NCBI RefSeq assembly: GCF_003206645.1
Contig: NZ_PZJP01000003.1
Location: 62,001 to 126,000, forward strand
Direction of reading: 5' to 3'
DNA: 64,000 nt
DNA from: Salinicola aestuarinus
Lineage (GTDB): Bacteria > Pseudomonadota > Gammaproteobacteria > Pseudomonadales > Halomonadaceae
In this document: in pieces, positions 10,371-19,209 of the stretch
Layout of the letters: every line of letters begins with the position of its first letter
Numbering within the stretch: the stretch's first letter is position 1
Position numbers and translations under genes: made by a program
Notes under the pieces: model-generated
What the model saw: only the letters and a program-made list of their open reading frames with translations
The model's database searches: none
What the model was told of the DNA's origin: nothing

Positions 10371-11855
10371 TCAGTAATCTTCGTACCAGGAGCGGCCGTC
10401 CTGAGTGATCATGGCGATCGACGCCACCGGCCCCCAGGAGCCTGCCGGGTATCGCCGCGGGGGGATATCACGCTGCTTCCAGCCCTCGATCAACTGGTCG
10501 ACCCACTTCCAGGCGTACTCGACCTCGTCGCGGCGCACGAAGAGGTACTGCTGGCCCTTCATCACCTCGAGCAGCAGCCGCTCGTAGGCGTCTGGAATCC
10601 GCGCCTTGGGAAAGGCGTGGTTGAAGTCAAGGTGCAGTGGCCCGGGGCGCAGACGCATGCCCTTGTCGAGCCCGCCGTCCTTGGTCAGCACCTGCAGCGC
10701 GATCCCCTCTTCCGGCTGCAACCGGATCACCAGCTTGTTGGCCGCCAGGTTGCGCTGATCGGGATCGAAGATGTAGTGCGGCTGCTGACGGAAGTGGATG
10801 ACGATCTGCGACAGTTTTTCCGGCATCCGCTTGCCGGTGCGCAGGTAGAACGGCACCCCTGCCCAGCGCCAGTTGGCGACTTCGAGACGCATGGCGACGA
10901 ACGTTTCGGTGGTGCTGGACGTATTGGCTTCGTCCTCCTCGAGATAGCCCGGCACGCTCTCCCCTTCGATGGAGCCGGCGACGTACTGACCGCGAACCAC
11001 ATGACGGTTGAGCGCCTCTCCCTCGAGCGGCTTGAGCGCCTTGAGCACCTTGACCTTCTCATCGCGGATGGCGTCGGCGTCCAGATTGGCCGGCGGGTCC
11101 ATGGCCAGCATGGTCAGAAGCTGCAGCAGGTGGTTCTGAACCATGTCCCGAAGCTGTCCCGCCTTGTCGAAGTAGCCCCAGCGCCCCTCGATGCCGACCT
11201 GCTCGGCAACGGTGATCTCGACATGGGAGATCTGGCTCTGGTTCCACTGGTTGCCGAACATCGGGTTGGCGAAGCGCAGCGCGATCAGGTTCTGCACCGT
11301 CTCCTTGCCCAGATAGTGGTCCATACGGTAGATGCGCGACTCGGGGAACACCGCACCGATGGCGTCGTTAATCTCGTGGGAGGACTCGAGGTCATAGCCG
11401 ATCGGCTTCTCCACCACCACGCGGGAGTGCTCGTCGAGACTGCCGCTGCGCTCCAGGTTGGCGCAGATGTCGCCATAGATGCTGGCGGGGACCGCAAGAT
11501 AGATGGTCAGCGGGCACTCACTATCAGGGCTCTCGGCGTGCCAGTCGCGGATGCTTTCATACCCCTCGACGGTATCGAAGTCGAGGCGGCGGTAGTCGAG
11601 CCGGGCGAGGAACCGGTCCAGGCACCCCTGTTCCAGCTCATTGGGCTTGACGCGTTTCTTGAGTCGCTCGAGCACCAGCTCACGGAAGCTGTCGCGATCG
11701 TGCTCGTGACGGGCGAGTCCCAGAATTCGGGTTTCGGCGCCGAGCAGGCCGTCGCGGTCGAGATGGTAGAGGGCCGGGTAGAGCTTGCGTAGCGCCAGAT
11801 CCCCCAGTGCGCCGAACAGGGCCATATCCACGTTGGGCGTTGCCTCTCGAGTCAT
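10371..11855 (-). CDS. zwf: Glucose-6-phosphate 1-dehydrogenase
   Basis: The product oxidises glucose-6-phosphate to 6-phosphogluconolactone with NAD(P)+. The 494-residue frame starts at ATG 11855 (MTREATPN), with GAGGAG about 10 bases ahead; a frame start at 11912 lacks this. [19 protein letters not shown] is the nucleotide-binding region (an Ala replaces the Gly/Ser often seen), EKPIGYD follows, and [14 protein letters not shown] is the signature active-site stretch. It is divergent from hexR with a HexR-like operator between them. Confidence 0.97.
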   Translation of the reverse strand: MTREATPNVDMALFGALGDLALRKLYPALYHLDRDGLLGAETRILGLARHEHDRDSFRELVLERLKKRVKPNELEQGCLDRFLARLDYRRLDFDTVEGYESIRDWHAESPDSECPLTIYLAVPASIYGDICANLERSGSLDEHSRVVVEKPIGYDLESSHEINDAIGAVFPESRIYRMDHYLGKETVQNLIALRFANPMFGNQWNQSQISHVEITVAEQVGIEGRWGYFDKAGQLRDMVQNHLLQLLTMLAMDPPANLDADAIRDEKVKVLKALKPLEGEALNRHVVRGQYVAGSIEGESVPGYLEEDEANTSSTTETFVAMRLEVANWRWAGVPFYLRTGKRMPEKLSQIVIHFRQQPHYIFDPDQRNLAANKLVIRLQPEEGIALQVLTKDGGLDKGMRLRPGPLHLDFNHAFPKARIPDAYERLLLEVMKGQQYLFVRRDEVEYAWKWVDQLIEGWKQRDIPPRRYPAGSWGPVASIAMITQDGRSWYEDY

Positions 11856-11882
11856 TGCTCGCTCCTCAGGATGGTCGATACA

Positions 11883-11897
11883 GGTAGTTAACTTACG
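11883..11897. promoter_or_regulatory. HexR-like operator in the zwf/hexR intergenic region
   Basis: GGTAGTTAACTTACG agrees at about 12 of 15 positions with the remembered HexR consensus TGTARTWWWAYTACA. It sits 28 bp upstream of the zwf start and about 180 bp from hexR. The location next to hexR supports autoregulation and control of zwf-eda. Confidence 0.55.
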
Positions 11898-12074
11898 AAT
11901 AAAATACGCCAATCGCGCGCGTTCTGGTACGTGGCCTCGTGATTGAGTGACTCATCCTTTGCTGTTAAGGGCGCCGAGGGAAGCTCGACTTGGCGCGAGA
12001 CAGCGCCCCAGCTAGCATGCGAAGCTTTGTGTCACCGTCGCCGTTCGACCGCCGCCAGGAGTTTGCCCCCGCGC

Positions 12075-12932
12075 ATGGCCAATCACGATCTCATCGCCCG
12101 CATTCGTTCGCGCCTCGACGAACTGAATCGCTCGGAACGCAAGGTCGCCGAGGTCATCTTGAAAGACCCCAATACCGCGATCGGCATGAGCATAGCCACT
12201 CTGGCACAGGCTGCCACGGTGAGCGAACCGACCGTCAACCGCTTCTGCCGCAACTTCGACACCAAGGGCTATCCGGACTTCAAGATCCAGCTCGCTCAGA
12301 GCCTTGCTGGCGGTACGCCTTACGTCAGTCGCAACGTGGAGCGCGACGACGACGCTGGCGCCTACACCGACAAGATCATCGGCGCGACCATCGCCGCACT
12401 CGACGAAGCCCGGCGCACGCTGGATGCCAAACGCATCGAGCGGATCGTGGATCATCTCTCCCAGGCGCGACAAATCAGCTTCTTTGCACTCGGCGCCTCG
12501 GCCCCCGTCGCGTTCGACGCCCAGAACAAGTTCTTTCGCTTCAACCTGCCGGTCACGGCGCACAGTGACGTGCTGATGCAGCGCATGACGGCCGCGGCCG
12601 CTCACACCGGCGACGTCATCGTGGTGGTCTCCTACACCGGACGCACCCGGGATCTGGTCGAAGCCGCCGGGCTCGCCCGCGACAGCGGCGCACTGGTGAT
12701 CGGACTCACCCGTGAAGGCTCGCCACTGGCCAAGGTCTGCAGCGAGGTGCTGGCGGTGGACCTGCCGGAAGACACCGAAGTCTACATGCCGATGTCTTCA
12801 CGGATGATTCACATGGCGCTGATCGATGTGCTCGCCACCGGCGTGACGTTGAGACGCGGCGAGTCGTTCATGCCGCACCTGAAGAAGATCAAGGAGAGCC
12901 TGCGACCGACCAAGTTCCCGCCGGACGCCTGA
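12075..12932 (+). CDS. hexR: RpiR-family transcriptional regulator HexR
   Basis: This KDPG-responsive repressor acts on Entner-Doudoroff and central-carbon genes. The 285 residues have an N-terminal helix-turn-helix ([23 protein letters not shown], residues about 35-57) and a C-terminal SIS sugar-phosphate domain ([20 protein letters not shown] and [16 protein letters not shown]). The start at ATG 12075 matches the usual HexR N-terminus. It sits between zwf and the phosphonate transporter; zwf and edd both have HexR-like sites here. Confidence 0.95.
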   Translation: MANHDLIARIRSRLDELNRSERKVAEVILKDPNTAIGMSIATLAQAATVSEPTVNRFCRNFDTKGYPDFKIQLAQSLAGGTPYVSRNVERDDDAGAYTDKIIGATIAALDEARRTLDAKRIERIVDHLSQARQISFFALGASAPVAFDAQNKFFRFNLPVTAHSDVLMQRMTAAAAHTGDVIVVVSYTGRTRDLVEAAGLARDSGALVIGLTREGSPLAKVCSEVLAVDLPEDTEVYMPMSSRMIHMALIDVLATGVTLRRGESFMPHLKKIKESLRPTKFPPDA

Positions 12933-12937
12933 GCGGC

Positions 12938-12959
12938 ATCACGCCACAGATGGCGTGAT
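12938..12959. terminator. Hairpin directly after hexR
   Basis: ATCACGCCA (12938-12946) pairs with TGGCGTGAT (12951-12959) around CAGA, 5 bp after the hexR stop. There is no T-run, so termination would be weak. Confidence 0.45.
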
Positions 12960-12981
12960 CCGGCGGTTGCGTGTTCGGTCA

Positions 12982-13020
12982 TGTAGGCGATCGTCGGATC
13001 GGTGTCGACGATCGCCTACA
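12982..13020. repeat. 15-bp perfect inverted repeat between hexR and phnD
   Basis: TGTAGGCGATCGTCG (12982-12996) pairs perfectly with 13006-13020 around a 9-nt spacer. It lacks a T-run. It could be a second transcription-stop or a regulatory hairpin in the phnD leader, 74 bp before the phnD start. Confidence 0.55.
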
Positions 13021-13093
13021 ACCACCCGGCGCCGCTCCCTACAGAAAAAGTGTTTATCCTGTCCGTCATCTCCCACACCTAGAGGTTGTCGTT

Positions 13094-13945
13094 ATGCGCT
13101 GGATCCTTGCGTTCGCCCTTTTGACCGTCGGCTCGATCGCCCAGGCCGAAACGTTCCGTTTCACCGCCATCCCCGACGAGGACCAGTCGCGGCTGGTGGA
13201 GCGCTTCTCCAAGGTCGCCGATTATCTCTCTGATGAACTCGACGTCGAGGTCGAATACGTCCCGGTCACCTCCTACGGCGCCGCGGTCACCGCTTTCCGC
13301 AACGACCAGGTCCAGCTCGCCTGGTTCGGCGGACTTTCCGGCGTACAGGCGCGCCAGCTGGTGCCCGGCTCCCAGGCAATCGCTCAAGGGCAGGAGGACG
13401 CGGCCTTTCGCAGCTACTTCATCGCCAATCGCGACAGCGGCATTCCCGAGTCGCAGGACGCGCTGCCTGACGCGGTACGCGATCACTCCTTCACCTTCGG
13501 CGCCAAGACCTCGACCTCGGGCCGCCTGATGCCGGAGCACTTCATCCGCGAACGCTTCGACGAGGCGCCGGAAGCCGTGTTCTCCCGCGTCGGTTTCTCC
13601 GGCGATCACTCGCGCACCATCGCCCTGGTGGAGTCCGGCACTTACGATATCGGCGCCGTGAACTTCACCGTCTGGGAAGCGGCGGTCGAAGACGGTCGCG
13701 TGGACACCGACAAGGTGGAAGTCGTGTGGGAGTCGCCGACCTACCCCGACTACCAGTGGACCCTGCGCGGCGATGCCGACGATCGCTACGGTGACGGTTT
13801 CACCCAGAAAGTGACCCAGGCGCTGCTCGACATGAAGGATCCGGAACTGCTGGAGAGCTTCCCCCGCTCCGGCTTCATTCCCGCCAGCAACGACGACTAC
13901 GCGCCCATCGAAGAGGTCGGCCAATCGATCGGCGTGCTGCGCTGA
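13094..13945 (+). CDS. phnD: Phosphonate/phosphite ABC transporter substrate-binding protein (PhnD family)
   Basis: This periplasmic binding protein feeds the PhnCE importer. The 283-residue frame begins at ATG 13094 with a signal peptide (MRWILAFALLTVGSIAQAE, cleavage near residue 19). The family hallmarks are visible: FTAIPDEDQSRLVERF, VEVEYVPVTSYGAAVTAF, VQLAWFGGLSGV, and the TSTSGRLMPEHFI and SGDHSRTIALVESGTYDIGAVNF ligand-loop regions. The ligand (phosphonate, phosphite or a phosphate ester) cannot be fixed from sequence alone. Confidence 0.9.
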   Translation: MRWILAFALLTVGSIAQAETFRFTAIPDEDQSRLVERFSKVADYLSDELDVEVEYVPVTSYGAAVTAFRNDQVQLAWFGGLSGVQARQLVPGSQAIAQGQEDAAFRSYFIANRDSGIPESQDALPDAVRDHSFTFGAKTSTSGRLMPEHFIRERFDEAPEAVFSRVGFSGDHSRTIALVESGTYDIGAVNFTVWEAAVEDGRVDTDKVEVVWESPTYPDYQWTLRGDADDRYGDGFTQKVTQALLDMKDPELLESFPRSGFIPASNDDYAPIEEVGQSIGVLR

Positions 13946-14000
13946 TGCCGGATGGGAACTCGCGAGTGCAGGACCTGTCAGGCCTCGACGGTGAGTCGGC

Positions 14001-14714
14001 ATGCCGCTACTGAGCTTCGAAGACCTCGACCTGGGCCACGGTGCCCAGGTCGTCCTGCCCCAGCTGTCGCTGTCGTTCGAGGCCGGCGAGCACGTCGCCC
14101 TGCTCGGTCAAAGCGGCGCCGGCAAGTCCACGCTGCTCAGTGAGATTCGACGCCGGCTGGCCTCCCAGGCCGCCTGGTGCCCGCAGGGGCACGGGCTGGT
14201 ACCGCTGCTCTCGGTCTATCACAACGTCTACATGGGTCGGCTCGAGCGCCACTCCGCGCTGGCCAACCTGCTCAACCTGCTGCATCCGAATCGCCAGGCC
14301 TGGCCCGTCGTCGAAGCACTCTGCGATGAGCTGGGACTGGAAGGACTGATTCGACGCCCGGTGGCGGCGCTCTCCGGCGGCCAGCGACAGCGCGTCGCCA
14401 TTGCTCGAGCGCTCTATCAGGCGCGTCATGTTTTCCTCGGCGACGAACCTTTCGCCAGCGTCGACCCGCATCAGGCGCTGCGGTTGCTCGAGCACATCAA
14501 GCGACGCCACGAGACCAGCATCGTTGCGCTCCATCAGCACCGGCTGGCGCTTCAGGAGTTCGATCGTGTCATCGGGCTGCGCGACGGTGGCGTCATTCTC
14601 GATGCGCCCACGCGAAAGCTCGATATCGCCCACCTCGATGCGCTCTATCCCGACGCCGCGCAGACGGAAGCGGGCAGCGAGACATCCAGCCAAGCGCGGA
14701 TCGGCGCGTCATGA
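14001..14714 (+). CDS. phnC: Phosphonate-type ABC transporter ATP-binding protein
   Basis: This is the cytoplasmic ATPase of the transporter. In 237 residues it has Walker A GQSGAGKST (near residue 37), the ABC signature LSGGQRQR, Walker B VFLGDEPFASVD and the H-loop region IVALHQHRLAL. It lies 55 bp after phnD, and its end overlaps the permease start by 4 bases (ATGA). Family PhnC is the best fit. Confidence 0.9.
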   Translation: MPLLSFEDLDLGHGAQVVLPQLSLSFEAGEHVALLGQSGAGKSTLLSEIRRRLASQAAWCPQGHGLVPLLSVYHNVYMGRLERHSALANLLNLLHPNRQAWPVVEALCDELGLEGLIRRPVAALSGGQRQRVAIARALYQARHVFLGDEPFASVDPHQALRLLEHIKRRHETSIVALHQHRLALQEFDRVIGLRDGGVILDAPTRKLDIAHLDALYPDAAQTEAGSETSSQARIGAS

Positions 14715-16219
14715 GCGCCGCCCCCGGCTGGCTCCGCGGCGATAGCCCGGGGCTGACGCTGGCGCGGCGAACGCTTGCGCTGGTGGCGATCTGCATCGTG
14801 CTGTTGCCACTGGCGGATCTTCGCCTGCTGACCGCCGACCCCTGGACCGAACTCGGCCGCATGCTGCAGGGTCTGGTGTGGCCGGCATGGGGCGCGCTCG
14901 AAAGCCCGTTCAACGCGATTGCGCTGACCGTCAGCGTGGCGCTATGGGGTACCTTCCTCGGTGCCATGCTGGGCTTCCCACTGGCGCTGATCTTTCACCG
15001 TTCCCGCTGGGTGCGCGGGTTCTGTGCCTTCGTCCGTGCGATCCACGAGCTCTTCTGGGCCCTGCTCTTCCTGCAGGTCTTCGGCCTGTCCGCGGTGACC
15101 GCGCTGGCGGCGCTAACGATTCCCTACGCCGGCATTTTTGCCAAGGTCTACGCGGAGATCCTCGAGCTCACCCCGAGGGGCCCCAGGGATGCCCTTCCTC
15201 ATGGCACGGGGCGCACCTCACGCTTTCTCTATGCGGAGCTGCCGCTGGTGTGGGGGCGGCTTGCCAGCTACACCCGCTACCGCTTCGAGTGCGGCCTGCG
15301 CGCCAGCGTGCTGCTGGGGTTCGTCGGCCTACCCACGCTGGGTTTCTATCTGGAGAGCGCCTTTCGCGAGGGTCGCTTTGGCGAGGCGGGGGCCCTGCTC
15401 TGGCTCTTCTACGGACTGATCGCCAGCCTGCACTGGTGGGGCCATCGTCGCCTGCTGCCGCTGCTGATGCTCGCCGCGCTCTTCTGGCTCGGCCCGTTAC
15501 CCGATGTCGATGGCGCGCTGCTGTGGCGCTTCGTCTCGCAGGATCTCTGGCCCGCGCCGCTGCTTGCGGGGGACGTCGCCGGCCTGGGCGCCTGGCTCGC
15601 CTCGATTCCGGATCTGCTGCCGGCGATCGGCAACACTCTGCTGCTCGCGTTGATGGGCACGGTGGGCAGTCTGGTCGTGGCACTCCTGCTCTGGCCGCTC
15701 GCCAGCCGCCACTTCGCCGGCCCCGGTGTCGGCGGGCGCCTGCAGCGCAGCCTGGGGCGACTGGCGCTGGTGATGTTGCGCTCGACCCCCGAGCTGATGC
15801 TCGCCTTCATCTTCCTGCTGCTACTCGGCCCCTCGATGCTGCCGGCGTGGCTGGCGCTGTCGCTGCACAACGGCGCGCTGATCGCCTTTCTCGTCGCCCG
15901 CCATGCCGACGGCCTGAGCCTCGGCATGCCGGACCTCAACGCCTCCGGGCGCTACGCCTACGAACTGCTGCCGCGACTCTACCCCAACCTGCTCGCGCTG
16001 ATCTGCTATCGCGCCGAGGTCATCCTGCGCGAAACCGCGCTGCTCGGCATGCTGGGCATCGCCACGCTGGGGTTCTACATCGACTCCAGCTTCGAGTACC
16101 TGATGTTCGATCAGGCCCTCTTCCTGCTGCTGATCACCGCCGGGCTCAACATGCTCGTCGATGCCGTCTCGCGCCGTTTCCGGCCTCGCGACGTGCCGTT
16201 GGATGAACCTTGCACGTGA
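14711..16219 (+). CDS. phnE: Fused two-domain phosphonate ABC transporter permease (PhnE-PhnE)
   Basis: This is the membrane channel of the importer. At 502 residues it is about twice the length of a single PhnE and holds two permease domains in one chain, roughly residues 30-235 and 290-495, each with several hydrophobic helices. Each domain has the ABC contact EAA-like loop region: RDALPHGTGRTSRFLYAELPL in the first, ASGRYAYELLPRLYPNLLALI in the second. Both end in a similar LLG(F/M)xGxxTLGFY(I/L)xS stretch, which indicates internal duplication. The last 116 bp are repeated in diverged form at 19501-19616, across an inserted island. Confidence 0.9.
   Translation: MSAAPGWLRGDSPGLTLARRTLALVAICIVLLPLADLRLLTADPWTELGRMLQGLVWPAWGALESPFNAIALTVSVALWGTFLGAMLGFPLALIFHRSRWVRGFCAFVRAIHELFWALLFLQVFGLSAVTALAALTIPYAGIFAKVYAEILELTPRGPRDALPHGTGRTSRFLYAELPLVWGRLASYTRYRFECGLRASVLLGFVGLPTLGFYLESAFREGRFGEAGALLWLFYGLIASLHWWGHRRLLPLLMLAALFWLGPLPDVDGALLWRFVSQDLWPAPLLAGDVAGLGAWLASIPDLLPAIGNTLLLALMGTVGSLVVALLLWPLASRHFAGPGVGGRLQRSLGRLALVMLRSTPELMLAFIFLLLLGPSMLPAWLALSLHNGALIAFLVARHADGLSLGMPDLNASGRYAYELLPRLYPNLLALICYRAEVILRETALLGMLGIATLGFYIDSSFEYLMFDQALFLLLITAGLNMLVDAVSRRFRPRDVPLDEPCT
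16104..16219 (+). repeat. Left copy of the 116-bp phnE 3'-end direct repeat (attL-like)
   Basis: The last 116 bp of phnE, from TGTTCGATCAGGCCC to the stop codon, recur at 19501-19616 with about ten substitutions, most of them at third codon positions. The two copies bracket an integrase remnant and a retron. This is the expected trace of a site-specific element that uses a gene's 3' end as attachment site and supplies its own replacement end. Confidence 0.8.
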
Positions 16220-16334
16220 TAGCCATCACGATTGGCCGTCGAGACGTACAATTCGACGTACAAACTGGACTGTTGATCGCCTAATCTCTCCCGCAAAAGC
16301 CGCATGTGGATATACATTTTATCAAGAGGAGTAC

Positions 16335-17122
16335 ATGCCACAGACAACACAGCAAAAACCTTATCGCTACAAACGGCTCTTCGATCGCATTCGTTGTCAG
16401 GCCGTCAGTGCAAACAAGCGAAAGGTGAGTTAGATCACCATTTTTCGATTTCACGCGGACTGGGTAAAGGACTGGGACCAGATGCTCGATGAGTTCAGGC
16501 ACCGGCACCGAGACAACGAAGGCGCTAAACCATCGACCGGTTCCCGTACGTACCGCATTCGCTTGCCTCCCGACATTTTCTCGGCAGCGCTGAAGTATAG
16601 GGCTCGCCACCGGCAGTCCAGTCGTCGAGCTGTGGTCGCCGATCGAGATCACGTACCTGTGCCGTTTACGGGCGATCGAGACCATCACGCTGACTGACGC
16701 CAACGCCCTCAAGAACGGCATCTTGACGAATCGGCGCAAGGGCAGCCGAGACAATATCGTCGCCTGGTCCCCTCGTCTCAGAGCGGCATGGGACGCCGCC
16801 GCATACCGCGCGAGCATCTGGGAGAAGCGTGATCGTGCGACGCCAATGCTGCGCGTCGCGCCCGCTTTTCGTATCACGATCAGGCGACGCGCTATCACGG
16901 AATGCACTCGATCCAGCTTGGCAGCGGATGACCGCTCGAGCACTCGACGAGGGAGTCATCACGGAGGAAGAACGGTTCGGCCTGCACGCACTCAAGCGGC
17001 GCGGTATCACCGACACCCAGGGCAACCGCGAAGAGCGGCAGGAAGCCAGCGGCCATCGCAGCCGGCAAGTATTCGACATCTACGACTTCTCGCTGCCAAT
17101 TGTGAAACCCTCAATAGAATGA
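16335..17122 (+). pseudogene. Degenerate tyrosine recombinase (phage-type integrase)
   Basis: Pieces of one integrase lie in different frames. A 32-codon piece (16335-16433, KPYRYKRLFDRIRCQA) may be the N-terminus. Then follow a core fragment RTYRIRLPPDIFSAALKY (about 16540-16600), and the catalytic-Arg region in another frame (PIEITYLCRLRAIETITLTD, then NRRKGSRDNIVAW). After a further shift comes the C-terminus, with LHALKRRGITDTQG, EASGHRSRQ and DIYD holding the box-II Arg, His and nucleophilic Tyr (16829-17122). At least two frameshifts and early stops make it inactive. It probably mobilised the island before decaying. Confidence 0.75.
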
Positions 17123-17144
17123 ATCAGAATAGTAGAAGATTAGG

Positions 17145-17930
17145 CTACGCGTATGCTCTCGTTTCTGAAGTAACGACGGGGTCAGCCATTCTAAAAAAAG
17201 ATTGATTTACAGATGAAATGAAGCTTAAGACTTCTTTTTCAGCTTGGAAAAAATCTGACCTAGGCATACGCTCAATATGAATACCTAGCTTAAACAAAAC
17301 CGCCTTCATCCTAGTTTGATGCTCATTATAATCAAATTGGGCATCGGATACAGACTCGTAGTTTTCGTTAGATACACTAACACACCCCATGATTTCAATA
17401 AGTATACTTAAGTAATTCTCAGAAACTTCGTAAACGCCTTTGCTAGAATCAGGAAAAGCGCAATTATACCAAGCTATTGTATCGATAGATTTTTTATTAA
17501 CTCTGTATTTTTTAGAAATCTCAGAAGACACATAAGAAATAAAGATGCTCAAGTATGATATGTGAGATGCAGTTTCGTGAGCAGTTTTATTTGTCACGTA
17601 ATTCTTACATGCAACACCAAATGAAGCTAAAGCAAAAAAACCCAAGGAAACTCCGCCAAAAAATTTCAAAACCTCGAACGAAGCACTCATCGATTCATAC
17701 AAATTCAAAAAACATTGATTGGAGAAGCACAACTCCTTATTATAGACCCCTCCTGAAAAATAAGTCAGAACTAAAACAATAAAAAAAAGCAAGCTCCCCA
17801 GAGAAACGATAGCTCGACTAAGTTGCAAAACGTACCAAGTCGAATCATTCTTATCCACGCCTTTAAGCAAGGACTGCCAGAACCTACTTAACCAAGTCAT
17901 AGCAGCTCCCATTCTAGCTTTATTTAACAT
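17145..17930 (-). CDS. Two-transmembrane retron effector protein (Ec48-type)
   Basis: The 261-residue membrane protein has two hydrophobic helices: about residues 38-59 (SRAIVSLGSLLFFIVLVLTY) and 86-107 (EVLKFFGGVSLGFFALASFG). A soluble, mostly helical C-terminal part of about 150 residues follows. The start ATG at 17930 overlaps the reverse transcriptase stop by 11 bases, so the two are translationally coupled. Retrons of the Ec48 type (type IV in the usual classification) encode a two-TM protein beside the RT. In the published model it permeabilises the inner membrane when the RT-msDNA complex senses phage inhibition of RecBCD. Order, size and topology fit; function here is inferred. Confidence 0.75.
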   Translation of the reverse strand: MLNKARMGAAMTWLSRFWQSLLKGVDKNDSTWYVLQLSRAIVSLGSLLFFIVLVLTYFSGGVYNKELCFSNQCFLNLYESMSASFEVLKFFGGVSLGFFALASFGVACKNYVTNKTAHETASHISYLSIFISYVSSEISKKYRVNKKSIDTIAWYNCAFPDSSKGVYEVSENYLSILIEIMGCVSVSNENYESVSDAQFDYNEHQTRMKAVLFKLGIHIERMPRSDFFQAEKEVLSFISSVNQSFFRMADPVVTSETRAYA

Positions 17931-19125
17931 AGTTAGACGGAATCGATTTTAGCCTTTGCCGCAGTTTAAAAGCTATATTTTCGTAGTTGCGTTGAATAAT
18001 ATTTAATCTTTCATGCGCTCTAAAATAACGCTTATGATAAGCATATGTATCCGAAATCGACCCATGATCATTCTCTAATCTTCTGATCATACTCACTACA
18101 CGCTCGACATCACTTCTACGAGCGAGCGGCTTAATCAAATTTAGCCTACGGAGATATTCGGAATGCTGTTTGTGGCCGACTCTTTTAAGCTTATTAACTT
18201 TACCTACACACCGATTATGAGCGCTTCTAAACACCCTAGTTGTACGAAAATTCGGCTCACTTGCTTGTTTTTCAAGATTTCTTACAGCCGAACGAATTCT
18301 ACGAACTTCGTCAGATGGCAACCGGGGCTCTTTAAAGGAGACGCGAAGACCATGCACGATTAATGGCGCTGTAGATGAGCGTTGAATTAAAGTTTTAGTG
18401 TCGTTAACAGGCAGGTCTTTATCTTCCAGCATAGACGAGATCAATTTTTCTTGGAGAGAAAAATTGTGATCGTGCACTTTGGAAGATACAACTATATCGT
18501 CCACATATCTGGTATAGGTAAGCCCTTTCATCTCGATACGCCTTACCACTTCAGGTTCGACGTCGAACAAGCACAGGCAAGCTAAATAACCAGACGTCAA
18601 TGCGCCTTGAGGTACTCCCCCGTCCTTAGTGCACAAAGATACTAAAATTTCAGACACATCTGGTGGAAAGTGGTAAAAGTCTTCAAAAACAGCTCTTACC
18701 AAATGCTCACCAATATTGGGAAAGAAATCCTTGATATCTAGCCGAAGCAGAGATTTAGCGAGGCAGTGACGCGCCGCACAAGAAACATAATCTTTCTTGA
18801 TTACTTCGCTCAAACTCAAAGTGGTATTTGGAACAGAACCAAATATATAATCTGGCCAAGACACTACCGAAGGGTCAGCAAAAATTCGTTTATTGATCCT
18901 GCGCTGAACCTTGCGCAAATATCGATGAGGATTATAAGCCATACGCTGAGACCCATCGGCTTTTTGCTGAGGGTTAGCGGTATACTTTACCTCGTTGGGC
19001 AAGTTAACTGCACGCACGATTTCATTGACAGTTAAATTTAGGGCGTTCGCAAGATTACTGATTGAGCCAATGGAATTGCTTGCGTTTTTTTGAAAGTAGA
19101 GATTGTTATTTGTAGACACGACCAC
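17920..19125 (-). CDS. Retron reverse transcriptase
   Basis: This RNA-directed DNA polymerase would make msDNA from a structured RNA. The 401-residue product has the RT blocks in order: RLDIKDFFPNI (129-138), VPQGALTSGYL (171-181), the catalytic YVDD in TYTRYVDDIVVSS (207-210) and LPVNDTKT (near 238). Retron-specific elements appear in variant form: CAARH (116-120) where NAxxH is usual, and VHGL (257-260) where VTGL is usual. A basic thumb follows. The start is GTG at 19125; no ATG or clear ribosome site is nearby, and the start lies against a candidate ncRNA arm. The gene is AT-rich against its surroundings. An unrelated RT defence class is less likely, given the two-TM partner and upstream inverted repeats. 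Confidence 0.87.
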   Translation of the reverse strand: MVVSTNNNLYFQKNASNSIGSISNLANALNLTVNEIVRAVNLPNEVKYTANPQQKADGSQRMAYNPHRYLRKVQRRINKRIFADPSVVSWPDYIFGSVPNTTLSLSEVIKKDYVSCAARHCLAKSLLRLDIKDFFPNIGEHLVRAVFEDFYHFPPDVSEILVSLCTKDGGVPQGALTSGYLACLCLFDVEPEVVRRIEMKGLTYTRYVDDIVVSSKVHDHNFSLQEKLISSMLEDKDLPVNDTKTLIQRSSTAPLIVHGLRVSFKEPRLPSDEVRRIRSAVRNLEKQASEPNFRTTRVFRSAHNRCVGKVNKLKRVGHKQHSEYLRRLNLIKPLARRSDVERVVSMIRRLENDHGSISDTYAYHKRYFRAHERLNIIQRNYENIAFKLRQRLKSIPSNYVK

Positions 19126-19209
19126 CCATCCAATAGGGTTACCTTTGAATGTCGCTTACACCGGTTTAGCAGCGGCCTCAGCCATTCACAGGTTGCTGGC
19201 CGTGTCTAC
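19112..19209 (-). ncRNA. Candidate retron msr-msd RNA
   Basis: Read on the minus strand, the arm GTAGACACGGCCA (19209-19197) can pair with TGGTCGTGTCTAC (19124-19112) over 13 positions with one G-U pair, as a1 and a2 do in retrons. Directly after a1 comes GC (CCA-GC), the position where the branching G sits in Ec86. Inside, ACCTGTGAATG pairs with CATTCAAAGGT at 10 of 11 positions, and a small CCC/GGG hairpin precedes a2. The odd point is that a2 overlaps the first RT codons. A longer RNA using the hairpins farther upstream remains possible. Confidence 0.45.

Noticed and set aside
10617..11792. 391-codon plus-strand open frame opposite zwf
   Set aside because: zwf on the minus strand is certain; the opposite frame reads as a typical shadow of high-GC coding DNA.
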